A DNA stretch of 18,277 bases from CAXMST01 sp035267205 (lineage in GTDB: Bacteria; Actinomycetota; Thermoleophilia; Solirubrobacterales; 70-9). Under the pieces are notes generated by a model that worked only from the letters and a program-made list of their open reading frames with translations, ran no database searches and had not been told where the DNA came from. The stretch is taken from positions 1 through 18,277 of the forward strand of contig DATFLZ010000133.1 in NCBI GenBank assembly GCA_035267205.1, written 5' to 3'. Position numbers and translations under genes: made by a program. This document shows, piece by piece, positions 1-7,348 of the stretch (position 1 is its first letter; each line of letters opens with the position of its first letter).

Positions 1-329
1 TTGCCCTCGCCGGTCTTCATCTCGGCGATCGAGCCGCTGTGGAGGACCATCCCGCCGATCAGCTGCACGTCGTAGTGGCGCTGGCCGAGGGTCCGCTTGC
101 CTGCCTCCCGGCAGAGGGCGAACGCCTCGGGGAGCAGGTCGTCAAGCGCCTCGCCGTCGCGGGCGCGCTCGCGCAGCCTGTCCGCCTCCGCCTTGATCTC
201 GGCGTCATCGAGCAGCTCCATCTCGGGCTCGTAGCGGTTGATCGCGTCGACGCGCTTGTGGTGCTCGCGGAACTGCTTGCTCTCGCCCATACGGAGAGCG
301 CGGTCGATGATTCCAATGCCTCTAGCCAT
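1..329 (-). CDS. secA: SecA preprotein translocase ATPase, N-terminal part (cut by window edge)
   Basis: SecA is the cytoplasmic ATPase that pushes unfolded preproteins through the SecYEG channel. Only the first 109 codons are in the window; the gene continues beyond position 1. The start is the ATG at 329. The visible protein shows the typical SecA N-terminus: an acidic linker around residues 65-70 (LDDLLPEAFA), then LGQRHYDVQLIGGMVLH and EMKTGEG, which is the beginning of the Walker A loop of NBD1. The window ends within that loop, so the catalytic core cannot be judged. A TAGCCT hexamer at 342-337 ends seven bases before the ATG and there is no Shine-Dalgarno sequence, which suggests a leaderless transcript. 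It lies 68 bases downstream of hpf, an arrangement also known from Firmicutes. Identity is certain from sequence; whether it is the only SecA is unknown. Confidence 0.95.
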   Translation of the reverse strand, partial: MARGIGIIDRALRMGESKQFREHHKRVDAINRYEPEMELLDDAEIKAEADRLRERARDGEALDDLLPEAFALCREAGKRTLGQRHYDVQLIGGMVLHSGSIAEMKTGEG

Positions 330-336
330 GGGTATC

Positions 337-342
337 AGGCTA
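337..342 (-). promoter_or_regulatory. Probable -10 element of secA (leaderless)
   Basis: On the minus strand TAGCCT fits the actinobacterial -10 pattern TAnnnT. Seven bases (GATACCC) separate it from the ATG, so transcription would begin at or next to the start codon. No convincing -35 hexamer is visible. This is inferred from position and pattern only. Confidence 0.5.
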
Positions 343-371
343 CTAAGCCGCGCTTCGTGCCCTCACCAGCT

Positions 372-385
372 CCCCGCGGCCGGGG
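372..385 (-). terminator. GC hairpin after hpf, possible terminator
   Basis: CCCCG and CGGGG flank a four-base loop, 13 bases past the hpf stop codon in the direction of hpf transcription. No U-run follows, so it is not a classic intrinsic terminator. It could be a U-less terminator, an mRNA 3' end stabiliser or simply GC-rich noise. It lies between hpf and the separate secA promoter, which is where a terminator would be expected. Confidence 0.3.
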
Positions 386-397
386 CGGGCCGGGGAC

Positions 398-757
398 TCA
401 GCCGCCGAGCGCCGTGTCGCGGCCGCGCATCCTGCCGACCATTCGCCGGGTCTGGCTGCGCTTGCGGCGGAGCTCGCGGTGTCGCTTGACCTGCCGCTTG
501 ATGTCGTCGGAGAGCTCGCGGACAGCGGTCTTCATCTTCTCGGCGGACTCCTCGGCGTGGAGGGTCACGCCCTTGAGGTGGAGCGTTGCCTCCGCGACCT
601 CCTTCTCCGCGATCGACGGATTGGTCTCCTCACGAAGCACGATCTCGAGCTCCGCCAGCTCCGAGACCTGTCGCGCGACGCGCTGGAAGCGCTTGTGGAT
701 GTACTCGTGCAGCTCCCCGGTGACCTCAACGTTGCGGCCGACTACCTCGATCCTCAC
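398..757 (-). CDS. hpf: Short ribosome hibernation promoting factor (HPF/RaiA family)
   Basis: HPF-family proteins bind the decoding region of the 30S subunit in stationary phase and silence ribosomes. I chose GTG at 757 because AGGAGGA sits just before it and the family N-terminus starts there (VRIEVVGRNVEVTGELHEYI); a longer reading from 925 only adds comF-overlapping sequence. The protein has 119 residues: the beta-alpha-beta-beta-beta-alpha S30AE domain (residues 1 to about 95) and a very basic tail (RELRRKRSQTRR). The C-terminal dimerisation domain of long HPF, normal in many Gram-positives including most actinobacteria, is absent, and only 68 bases remain before secA, so it is not hidden by a frameshift. 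It starts 10 bases after the comF stop, and its Shine-Dalgarno directly follows that stop, so the two are probably co-transcribed. Confidence 0.9.
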   Translation of the reverse strand: MRIEVVGRNVEVTGELHEYIHKRFQRVARQVSELAELEIVLREETNPSIAEKEVAEATLHLKGVTLHAEESAEKMKTAVRELSDDIKRQVKRHRELRRKRSQTRRMVGRMRGRDTALGG

Positions 758-767
758 GGTTCCTCCT

Positions 768-1472
768 CTACCTCGCTTGCGCCGGCCCCATCCTATGCCC
801 ACGCGCAAGTCCTGATTCCGGCCTGGGCGTCCGGGCGAGCACGGCTGCGGACACCGACTCGGTGCCGCCCGCACGCAGGACCTCGGCGCACGACCGGAGG
901 GTCCCGCCCGTCGTGAGAACGTCATCGATCAGCAGGACGGATCGGGGAGGCTCCGCGGTGAGTCTGAAGCGGGGCGGATCGCCGAGCCGGGCCTGCCGCG
1001 GCCGGCCCCGCTGGCGACGCGCGCCGATCCGGGCCAGCGGTGATGCGAAGGCGATCCCGAGCGCCGCCGCGAGCGCGGCTGCGAGGCTCTCAGCCGGATC
1101 GATACCCCGCACCAGCGAGCGGCGGCGGCTCGCGCCGACGGGCACCGCGACCAGCCCTTCCGCGAGCGGGCCGACGGCCCCGGCAAGCAGGTCGGCGGCC
1201 ACCGGCGCTGCGCGCGGGACCCCACCCTGCTTGAGCGCGGCGACAAGGCCGAGCGCCGGCCCCTCGTACGCGGTCGCGGCGGCGATCCCATCGATGCCGG
1301 GAATCGGGGCCGCGGCACGCGAGGCGCTGGATTCGAGCCGGATCCGGCACCGCCCGCAGAGACCAAGCCTGGGCGCATCCTGCTCGAGCCGGCGGCAGCC
1401 GATGCATCGTGGGGGCGCGAGCAGCGCCACGAGCGCGCGGGCGGCCTCCGGGATCCCGATCGACGGCGTCAT
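768..1472 (-). CDS. comF: ComF family protein (phosphoribosyltransferase fold)
   Basis: The 234-residue protein has the ComF layout: an N-terminal zinc-finger-like CxxC pair (C23/C26 and C39/C42) and a type I phosphoribosyltransferase domain with the PRPP-binding signature VLLIDDVLTTGGT at residues 179-191. The RGxNQ-like element common in the family reads RGIDPAES here. ComF of competent bacteria helps import single-stranded DNA during transformation; in many non-competent lineages its role is unclear, and no other competence gene is in the window. I placed the start at ATG 1472, but an in-frame TTG at 1508 with a weak GGTGGG upstream would add 12 residues. No strong ribosome-binding site decides between them. 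It follows thrC and leads into hpf, probably as one transcript with hpf. Confidence 0.88.
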   Translation of the reverse strand: MTPSIGIPEAARALVALLAPPRCIGCRRLEQDAPRLGLCGRCRIRLESSASRAAAPIPGIDGIAAATAYEGPALGLVAALKQGGVPRAAPVAADLLAGAVGPLAEGLVAVPVGASRRRSLVRGIDPAESLAAALAAALGIAFASPLARIGARRQRGRPRQARLGDPPRFRLTAEPPRSVLLIDDVLTTGGTLRSCAEVLRAGGTESVSAAVLARTPRPESGLARGHRMGPAQAR

Positions 1473-1585
1473 GGGACAGAGGATCAGGCGTGGCTCCGCA
1501 CCGGACAAGACCCACCTGTGCCGATTGCGTCACGTGCCGCCGGCGCCGGTGCGGCCAGGCGTGCGTGGGGACTCTGAGGCAGGTT

Positions 1586-2626
1586 CTAAGACTGGCCGAA
1601 GACGATCTTTTCCACGGCGGCGGTCTCGGCCTCGCAGCCGATCACGGCAGGCGCGGTGCCAAGCGCCGTGTCCGGGTCCTTGAGGCCGTGGCCGGTCAGC
1701 ACGCAGACGACGCTTTCCGGTGGCGGGACGTCCTCGTGGGTCGGGAGACCGTGGGCCAGCACGCCCGCCACCGAGGCCGCCGACGCGGGCTCGCAGAAGA
1801 CGCCCTCCTCGGCGGCGAGGAACCTGTACGCGTCGAGGATCTGCTCGTCGGAGACCGCCGCGACCCTGCCCCTGGAGCCGGTGAACGCCGCCATTGCCTC
1901 CTCCCAGCGAGCCGGGTTGCCGATCCGGATCGCGGACGCGACCGTCTCGGGGTTGGCAACCGGCTCGCCCGAGACGAGCGGCGCGGCGCCCTCGGCCTGA
2001 AAGCCGTACAGCACCGGATCCTCGCCGTACTCGGAGAAGCCCCGCGCCCACGCGGTCACGTTGCCCGCGTTGCCGACCGGGATCGCCAGCGCGGCCGGCG
2101 CCTCCCCGAGCTCGTCGCAGACCTCGAACGCGGCGGTCTTCTGACCCTCGATCCGGAATGGATTGACCGAGTTGACCAGCTCGATCGGATGCGAGCCGGC
2201 GAGCTCCCGAACGATCCGTAGCGCGTCGTCGAAGTTGCCGCGGAGGGCGACGACGCGAGCGCCGTGGATGAGCGCCTGCGCGAGCTTGCCGATCGCGATC
2301 TTCCCCTCGGGGACGATGACCGCGCCCCGCAACCCGGCTCGCGCCGCGTACGCCGCGGCGCTCGCGGCCGTGTTCCCGGTCGAGGCGCAGATCACCGCCT
2401 CGGCCCCCGTCGCCACGGCTCGGGAGACGGCGACGGTCATGCCCCTGTCCTTGAACGAGCCGGTCGGGTTCGCACCCTCGAACTTGAGATAGGCGCGCGC
2501 GCCGATCCGCTCGCTCAGCCGAGGCGCGGGGACCAGCGGAGTCGAGCCCTCGCTGAGCGACACGACGGGATCGCCCGGGTCGATCGGGAGGTGCTCCCGG
2601 TAGCGCTCGATCAACGGGACCGTCAT
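1586..2626 (-). CDS. thrC: Threonine synthase
   Basis: Threonine synthase converts O-phospho-L-homoserine to threonine with pyridoxal phosphate, the last step of threonine synthesis. The 346-residue protein is a fold-type-II PLP enzyme: the Schiff-base lysine is K59 in GSFKDRGM, preceded by SEGSTPL (residues 25-31), and the phosphate-binding ASTGNTAAS lies at about 81-89. The length and lack of an N-terminal extension match the short bacterial class. It begins 40 bases after the hom stop codon. No in-frame start exists upstream and no Shine-Dalgarno precedes the ATG, which is unusual for the third gene of an operon. Homoserine kinase (thrB), a common partner in actinobacterial threonine operons, does not follow; comF does. 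Confidence 0.95.
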   Translation of the reverse strand: MTVPLIERYREHLPIDPGDPVVSLSEGSTPLVPAPRLSERIGARAYLKFEGANPTGSFKDRGMTVAVSRAVATGAEAVICASTGNTAASAAAYAARAGLRGAVIVPEGKIAIGKLAQALIHGARVVALRGNFDDALRIVRELAGSHPIELVNSVNPFRIEGQKTAAFEVCDELGEAPAALAIPVGNAGNVTAWARGFSEYGEDPVLYGFQAEGAAPLVSGEPVANPETVASAIRIGNPARWEEAMAAFTGSRGRVAAVSDEQILDAYRFLAAEEGVFCEPASAASVAGVLAHGLPTHEDVPPPESVVCVLTGHGLKDPDTALGTAPAVIGCEAETAAVEKIVFGQS

Positions 2627-2666
2627 CGCGAGCGGGGCTGAGATGCGGCCGGCGCCGGCACGGTCA

Positions 2667-3896
2667 CTAGAGGTACTCCTTCTCGATCACGCGGATCGCC
2701 CGCGGCGGCGACCGCAGGAAGTCGAGCTCGCCGATCTCGGCGACGGCGGCGTCGAAGCGCTTCTCGCGGACCCGGTGGACGACCATCACCAGTCGGGCGT
2801 CGTCGCCGAGCCCGCGCTGGACCACGCTCTTGACCGAGATCTCGTTGCGCCCGAGCACCTCGGCGATCGCGGCGAGCACGCCGGGGCGGTCGGCCACCTC
2901 CAGATGGAGGTAGAAGGAGGAGTCGAGATCCTGGTGCACCTCGAGCGCCGGGCCCGGGACGTGCACCGGCGCCTCGCCGGCGAGGATCGAGACGACGTCG
3001 CCGAGCACGGCCGAGGCCGTCTCGATGCCACCGGCCCCCGGGCCGGACATGGTGATCTCGGTAATCGAGGGTGCCTCCACGGTGACCGCGTTGAAGGCGC
3101 CCTCGACCGGGGCCAGTGGGTGGCCCGAATAGAGGAAGCAGGGGAAGACGCGAACGCTGATCCCGTCGCCGTGGCGCTCGGTGACGCCGAGCAGCTTCAG
3201 CGAGAGGCCGAGCTCGCGCGCGTAGGCGATGTCGTCAGCGCTGATCTCGGTTATCCCCTCGTAGGAGACGTCATCCAGAACGACCGGGGTGTCGAACACC
3301 AGGCGCGCGAGGATGGCCATCTTCGCGGCGGCGTCCGCCCCGCCGACATCGTCGGTCGGGTCGGCCTCCGCGTAGCCGAGCTCCTGGGCGCGGGCGAGGA
3401 CCTCGTCGTAGCCGGCGCCGGTGGCGGCCATCTCGCTGAGGATGAAGTTGGTGGTCCCGTTGACGATCCCCGAGATCCGCTCGACCTCGAGCGCTCCGAG
3501 GCTCTCGGTGACCACCCGGATCACCGGAATCGCGCCGGCGACCGCGGCCTCGAAACGGAGCTGCACACCCGCCGCGCGAGCGGCCGCGAACAGCTCGTCG
3601 CCGTGCTGAGCGACCAGCTGCTTGTTCGCAGTCACGACCGGCTTGCCCGCGGCGAGCGCCTCGAGCGTGTACTCCCGCGCAGGCTCGATCCCCCCGATCA
3701 GCTCGACGATGACGTCGGAGCCGGCGAGGATCTCCGCGAAGTCACCCTCGTTGCGGCGCAGCACGCCGCTGATCTCGGGCCGGCGGCCGGACATCGCCTC
3801 AACCGAGGCGGCGCGCTCGGTGAGCAGCTCGGCGAACGCCCCGCCGACCGTTCCGCGCCCGAGCAGGCCGATGCGTGCGGGCGACGGATCAGACAT
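2667..3896 (-). CDS. hom: Homoserine dehydrogenase (with C-terminal ACT domain)
   Basis: This enzyme reduces aspartate semialdehyde to homoserine, the branch point from lysine to threonine and methionine. The 409-residue protein has a Rossmann NAD(P)-binding loop GLLGRGTVG (residues 10-18), the TANK motif with K92, GIVNGTTNFIL (143-153) in the dimerisation and substrate region, and K192 in DVGGADAAAKMAIL, matching the catalytic lysine region. Residues from about 325 to the end form an ACT domain (YLHLEVADRPGVLAAIAEVL), the usual site of threonine feedback control in this class. The ATG overlaps the lysA stop codon by eight bases (ATGTCTGA), so translation is probably coupled to lysA. No aspartokinase domain is fused to it. 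Confidence 0.97.
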   Translation of the reverse strand: MSDPSPARIGLLGRGTVGGAFAELLTERAASVEAMSGRRPEISGVLRRNEGDFAEILAGSDVIVELIGGIEPAREYTLEALAAGKPVVTANKQLVAQHGDELFAAARAAGVQLRFEAAVAGAIPVIRVVTESLGALEVERISGIVNGTTNFILSEMAATGAGYDEVLARAQELGYAEADPTDDVGGADAAAKMAILARLVFDTPVVLDDVSYEGITEISADDIAYARELGLSLKLLGVTERHGDGISVRVFPCFLYSGHPLAPVEGAFNAVTVEAPSITEITMSGPGAGGIETASAVLGDVVSILAGEAPVHVPGPALEVHQDLDSSFYLHLEVADRPGVLAAIAEVLGRNEISVKSVVQRGLGDDARLVMVVHRVREKRFDAAVAEIGELDFLRSPPRAIRVIEKEYL

Positions 3897-5217
3897 CCCG
3901 GGCCACCAGGTCCTCCCACGTCTCGCGCTTGACCACGACGCGGGCCTCGCCCTCGGAGCAGAAGATCACCGGCGGGCGGGGCACGCCGTTGTAGTTGTTG
4001 GCCATCGCGTGGCCGTAGGCCCCCGTTGCGGGAGTGACCAGCACATCGCCCACCCTCGGGTCGGCGAGGTCCGCGTCGCGGACGAGGACGTCGCCCGACT
4101 CACAGTGCATCCCGGCGATCGTCGCGACGCGATCCGGCACGGCCGCTGCGCGGTCGGCGATCACGGCCTCGTACCGGGAGTCGTAGAGCATCGGGCGCAG
4201 GTTGTCGGACATGCCCCCGTCGACGGCCACATAGGTCCGGACGCCGGGGATCTCCTTGACCGTCCCGACCCGGTAGGCGGTGATCCCTGCGTTGCCGACG
4301 AGCGAACGGCCCGGCTCGATCAGGATCCGCGGCGTCGGGTCGAAGAGGCGCTTGATCCCGGCGGCCTTGACCTCGACGTAGCGGTCGATCGAGGGCGGCT
4401 CGTCGGCGGCCCCGTACGCGATCCCCAGGCCCCCGCCGATGTTGATGATCTCCGGCTCGAGATCTCGGGCGAACTCGGCCAACGCCTCGATCGCACGGAG
4501 ATAGGGCTCGAGCTCGAAGATCTGCGAGCCGATGTGCGCGTGCAGGCCGACCAGCTCGAGGTGACGGGACGCAGCGACCTCCTCGACGGCGCGCGAAGCG
4601 AGACCGTCGGCGAGGCCGAAACCGAACTTCGAGTCGAGCTGTCCGGTCTGGACGTAGGAGTGCGTCGAGGGCTTGATCCCGGGCGTCAGCCGGATCAGGA
4701 CCCGTTGGGGCCGGTCAAGCAACGCGTCGGCGCGGCGGATCTCGTCGAAGGAGTCGAGCACCAGGCAGTCGACTCCCACCTCGAATGCGTAGCGGAGCTC
4801 GGCCTCGGTCTTGTTGTTCCCGTGCATGTAGATCCGCCCGGGGTCGAAGCCGGCGGCAAGGGCCATGTGCAGCTCGCCGCCGGAGGCGACATCGACCGAG
4901 AGGCCCTGCTCGCGGCAGAGCTCGTAGATCGCGGTCACCGGCGCCGCCTTGCTGGCGTAGAGAACCTCCGCATCGACATCGTGGGCCTCGAACGCCTGCA
5001 CGTACGCGCGGGCCCGGCTGCGGATCTCGTCGGGCGCGTAGATGTAGGACGGAGTGCCGTGCTCGGCGGCAACCTCGACGACGTCGCAGCCACCGATCTC
5101 CAGGTGCCCGCGGCGGTTGACCCGGCTACCCGCGGGGTAGACGGGCGAGGCGGCGATGGGGTCGGCACGATCCGCGCTGGGATCGGCCGCGGAGGTCGTT
5201 GATTGCCCGGAACTCAT
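3889..5217 (-). CDS. lysA: Diaminopimelate decarboxylase
   Basis: This enzyme decarboxylates meso-diaminopimelate to L-lysine, the last lysine step. The 442-residue protein is a fold-type-III (alanine-racemase-like) PLP enzyme. Visible motifs are YASKA (the PLP lysine), HGNNK, HAHIGSQI, NIGGGLGIAY, EPGRSLVGNAG, VDGGMSDNLRPMLYDSRY and CESGDVL, with the latter contributing the cysteine and acidic residues from the partner subunit. All active-site blocks are present in the right order. The start is set at ATG 5217. A GTG at 5256 would add 13 residues but lies inside an inverted repeat and lacks homologous sequence. The gene heads a lysA-hom-thrC operon. Its upstream region is shared with the divergent hydrolase gene and contains a perfect 8-bp dyad. 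Confidence 0.96.
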   Translation of the reverse strand: MSSGQSTTSAADPSADRADPIAASPVYPAGSRVNRRGHLEIGGCDVVEVAAEHGTPSYIYAPDEIRSRARAYVQAFEAHDVDAEVLYASKAAPVTAIYELCREQGLSVDVASGGELHMALAAGFDPGRIYMHGNNKTEAELRYAFEVGVDCLVLDSFDEIRRADALLDRPQRVLIRLTPGIKPSTHSYVQTGQLDSKFGFGLADGLASRAVEEVAASRHLELVGLHAHIGSQIFELEPYLRAIEALAEFARDLEPEIINIGGGLGIAYGAADEPPSIDRYVEVKAAGIKRLFDPTPRILIEPGRSLVGNAGITAYRVGTVKEIPGVRTYVAVDGGMSDNLRPMLYDSRYEAVIADRAAAVPDRVATIAGMHCESGDVLVRDADLADPRVGDVLVTPATGAYGHAMANNYNGVPRPPVIFCSEGEARVVVKRETWEDLVARDV

Positions 5218-5253
5218 ACAGCCCGCATTCTCACAGCCCCCGGGAATCCGCGG

Positions 5254-5277
5254 CACCGCGGGGGCCGGGCCGCGGTG
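5254..5277. repeat. Perfect inverted repeat between lysA and the hydrolase gene
   Basis: CACCGCGG at 5254-5261 and CCGCGGTG at 5270-5277 are perfect reverse complements separated by eight bases. It sits 37 bases upstream of the lysA ATG and five bases upstream of a TATGGT hexamer on the plus strand. Either an operator for a dimeric repressor or a hairpin in the lysA 5' leader would fit. The local composition is very GC-rich, which raises the chance of coincidence. Confidence 0.45.
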
Positions 5278-5281
5278 TGGC

Positions 5282-5287
5282 TATGGT
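5282..5287 (+). promoter_or_regulatory. Probable -10 element of the alpha/beta hydrolase gene
   Basis: TATGGT matches TAnnnT and stands 30 bases before the chosen ATG at 5318, giving a leader of roughly 24 bases. The complementary strand over the same bases (ACCATA, then GCC) might also serve lysA. Inferred from pattern and position. Confidence 0.4.
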
Positions 5288-5317
5288 CAGACGACGGCCG
5301 CGCGGCCGGTGGCGACC

Positions 5318-6043
5318 ATGAGCAGAACCCCCCTGCCGACACCGAAGCAACCCGACGAGCGGGGCTCCCACGCGGGCCGCGACTTCTGGCTCTGGCTGCC
5401 CGACGCCCCGCCACCCTGGCCGGCGATGGTGATCCTCCACGGCGCCGGCTCCGCCAAGGAGAACCACGCCGACTTCGCCAGGCTCTGCGCCGCCGCGGGC
5501 TGGGCCGCGCTCAGCTATGACCAGCGGGGCCACGGCGAGGGGGCCGACCCGATGGCGCCGGCGGCGCTCGCCGATGTCGGGCGCATGGCGCGCCTGCTCG
5601 CCGAGCGCGACGAGGTGGATGAACGACGCGACTGCGTGCGGGGATCGAGCATGGGCGGCTTCCTCGCCATTCAGGCAGCCGCCAGCAGCGCCGCGATCGC
5701 CGGCGTGATCGCGATCTGCCCCGCGAGCGCCGAGGGCCTGCGCCGGGGCCTGCGCAGCGGGGAGCTCGAGATGCGCGCGGACGTCGATGCGCTCGATGCC
5801 TGGCTCGGTGAGCACGATCTCACCGATGCCGTGGGTGGCCTCGAGGGGAAGCCGCTGATCCTCCTGCACGCACGCGGCGACGATCGCGTCCCCTACACCG
5901 ACAGCGAGGAGCTGTTCGCCGCCGCATCGGAACCCCGGAAGCTCATCATCCTGCCGGGCGGCACCCATCGCTCGGTGCAGCACGACCCTGAGCTGCAGGG
6001 AGTCGCTCTGCGTTGGCTGACCCGCGCGCTCGACGGGCGCTAG
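5318..6043 (+). CDS. Alpha/beta hydrolase (serine esterase-like)
   Basis: The 241-residue protein has an alpha/beta hydrolase fold with a complete apparent triad: nucleophile S111 in the elbow GSSMGG (residues 109-114), an acid in ARGDDRVPY (D188 or D189), and H217 in GGTHRSV. HGAG at 41-44 is the likely oxyanion-hole loop. There is no signal peptide, so it should be cytoplasmic. It resembles small prolyl-oligopeptidase or dienelactone-hydrolase-like esterases; the substrate cannot be read from sequence. The start is ATG 5318, with an in-frame GTG nine bases upstream as an alternative; neither has a good Shine-Dalgarno. Divergent from lysA and convergent with the M23 gene, it is probably monocistronic, and nothing in the context ties it to lysine metabolism. 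Confidence 0.85.
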   Translation: MSRTPLPTPKQPDERGSHAGRDFWLWLPDAPPPWPAMVILHGAGSAKENHADFARLCAAAGWAALSYDQRGHGEGADPMAPAALADVGRMARLLAERDEVDERRDCVRGSSMGGFLAIQAAASSAAIAGVIAICPASAEGLRRGLRSGELEMRADVDALDAWLGEHDLTDAVGGLEGKPLILLHARGDDRVPYTDSEELFAAASEPRKLIILPGGTHRSVQHDPELQGVALRWLTRALDGR

Positions 6044-6060
6044 GGAGCAGATCGTCGACG

Positions 6061-6079
6061 GCGGCCGCGAGCGGGCCGC
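6061..6079. terminator. GC hairpin between convergent genes, possible terminator
   Basis: GCGGCC at 6061-6066 and GGCCGC at 6074-6079 pair around a seven-base loop in the 56-base gap between the hydrolase and M23 stop codons. It would act in both directions but lacks a U-run. It overlaps a perfect tandem duplication of an 11-base unit. Confidence 0.35.
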
Positions 6080-6084
6080 GAGCG
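6063..6084. repeat. Tandem duplication of an 11-base unit
   Basis: GGCCGCGAGCG occurs twice head to tail (6063-6073 and 6074-6084) without mismatch, in the intergenic gap between two convergent genes. Probably a replication-slippage duplication. Two copies only. Confidence 0.6.
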
Positions 6085-6099
6085 GGGCGCGGCGGCGCG

Positions 6100-7296
6100 C
6101 TAGAGGTAGCCCATCGGGTCGGTCGGATTGCCGCCGACCCGGATCTCGAAGTGGAGGTGATCGCCGAAGCAGTGGCCGGTGCAGCCGACGTTGCCGATCA
6201 CGTCACCCTGCTTGACGCTCCCCGAGGTGATCGCGAAGCTCGAGAGGTGGGCGTAGCAGGAGGAGAGCCCGCCGCCGTGATTGATGCAGGTGTAGTTGCC
6301 GTATCCGCCGTAGGGCGCAGCGAGAGCGATCACGCCATCCTTGACAGCGCGGATCGGCGTCCCCGACGGCGACGCGATGTCGATGCCGGCGTGCAGGCGG
6401 CCCCAGCGCTGTCCGAACGGCGAGACGACGGGGCCGTTTACCGGCCAGATCATGTCTCCGGAACCGCCCTGGATCGGGCCGGCGGGAAGCGTGGAGGGGG
6501 CCTCGGGCGAGTCCTGAGCCGCAGCGGCGGCGAGCTGGGCCTGGATCTTGCCCTCGAGGTTTTCGATGTCGCCCTCGAGCCTCTGGATGTCGCCCTTGAC
6601 CTTGCCGAGGGTCTGGCGGCTCTGGCTCCGGGCGCTGGCGAGCTTGGCCTCGCGATTCTCGAGCGCGACGCGGGTCCGCTCGAGCTCACGGCGCTTGGCC
6701 GCGATCGAGTCGCGAACCTCCGTGATCCGGGTGACCGTCGCGCGGGTGTCGTTGCGGAGCTCGCGGACCCGGGTGACGATGTCGGCGTCCTGGGACTCGA
6801 TCCGCTCCAGGTACTCGTACTGCTCGAGTACTGCGTCGAAGCCGTCCGACTCGAGCACGACGGTGAGCGCATCGGGCTCCTCTGCCTTGTAGATGGCGAC
6901 CAGCCGCTGGCGGAGGATGCGCGCCGAGCGGGCGAGCCGCTCGCGGAGGATGCGCAGGTTCCGCTCCTCGAGCTTGAGCCGGGCCTCGGCCTCGTTGAGC
7001 TCGGCCTGGACCTTCGCCTCGCGGTTGCGGAGCGACGCCACCTGGCCGGTGAGGGTGTCGATCTTCTTGCTGTAGCCGTCGATCTCGCTGGTCAGGACGC
7101 CGCGCTTGTCCTTGGCGCCCTCGAGCTTGTTGCGCTTCTCGCTCACCTGCCCCTGAAGGTCCTGTGCGATGGCGCTGACCGACAGGCCGAGCACGGCTAC
7201 GAGCAGCAGGGCCGCGCCCGTGATCAGGGGCAGCCGCCGCGGCAGGGAGCGCTGGAAGGTGTCGGGGGGCTCAGACATCGGAAGGCGTTCGGGCAC
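6100..7296 (-). CDS. Secreted coiled-coil M23 family metallopeptidase
   Basis: M23 peptidases cut peptide cross-links or stems in peptidoglycan. This 398-residue protein has a signal peptide or signal anchor (basic RSLPRRLP, hydrophobic residues 23-41, possible cleavage after SAIA at 41-44), a long coiled coil (about 47-255), an Ala/Pro/Gly linker (255-280) and a C-terminal M23 domain (281-398). The metal site is intact: H302 and D306 in HAGID, and H380/H382 in DHLHFEI, plus H350 in YAHLS. Four cysteines in the domain (C337, C347, C372, C376) could form disulfides outside the cell. The layout resembles EnvC and other division-associated hydrolases or their activators, but with active-site residues retained. 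GTG at 7296 is the longest start; ATG at 7278 would also keep the signal sequence. Neither has a clear ribosome-binding site. Confidence 0.92.
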   Translation of the reverse strand: MPERLPMSEPPDTFQRSLPRRLPLITGAALLLVAVLGLSVSAIAQDLQGQVSEKRNKLEGAKDKRGVLTSEIDGYSKKIDTLTGQVASLRNREAKVQAELNEAEARLKLEERNLRILRERLARSARILRQRLVAIYKAEEPDALTVVLESDGFDAVLEQYEYLERIESQDADIVTRVRELRNDTRATVTRITEVRDSIAAKRRELERTRVALENREAKLASARSQSRQTLGKVKGDIQRLEGDIENLEGKIQAQLAAAAAQDSPEAPSTLPAGPIQGGSGDMIWPVNGPVVSPFGQRWGRLHAGIDIASPSGTPIRAVKDGVIALAAPYGGYGNYTCINHGGGLSSCYAHLSSFAITSGSVKQGDVIGNVGCTGHCFGDHLHFEIRVGGNPTDPMGYL

Positions 7297-7320
7297 CCGA
7301 GGGGGCGTCGAAGTCGGGGC

Positions 7321-7348
7321 AGAGTAGCACCCTCAACCCCTATTGCAA
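7321..7348 (-). promoter_or_regulatory. Probable promoter of the M23 peptidase gene
   Basis: On the minus strand TTGCAA (7348-7343) and TACTCT (7326-7321) are separated by 16 bases, a reasonable -35/-10 pair, with the -10 24 bases before the GTG at 7296. The -35 overlaps the first of three TTGCAAGC repeats, so a protein binding the repeats would affect polymerase access. Inferred from pattern. Confidence 0.45.

Noticed and set aside
1530..1560. CCGGCGCCGG palindrome between thrC and comF as terminator
   Set aside because: The 10-base palindrome has no room for a loop without shrinking the stem to three pairs, and flanking bases do not pair. No U-run.
2643..5202. Very long plus-strand open frames (429 and 526 codons) opposite hom and lysA
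   Set aside because: They are antisense shadows of high-GC genes with no family motifs, biased to Arg/Asp/Gly/Val, and hom and lysA are unmistakable on the other strand.
7297..7340. c-di-AMP (ydaO) or other riboswitch before the cell-wall hydrolase gene
   Set aside because: Such riboswitches regulate wall hydrolases in actinobacteria, but the likely leader here is only about 20 bases and cannot hold the aptamer.
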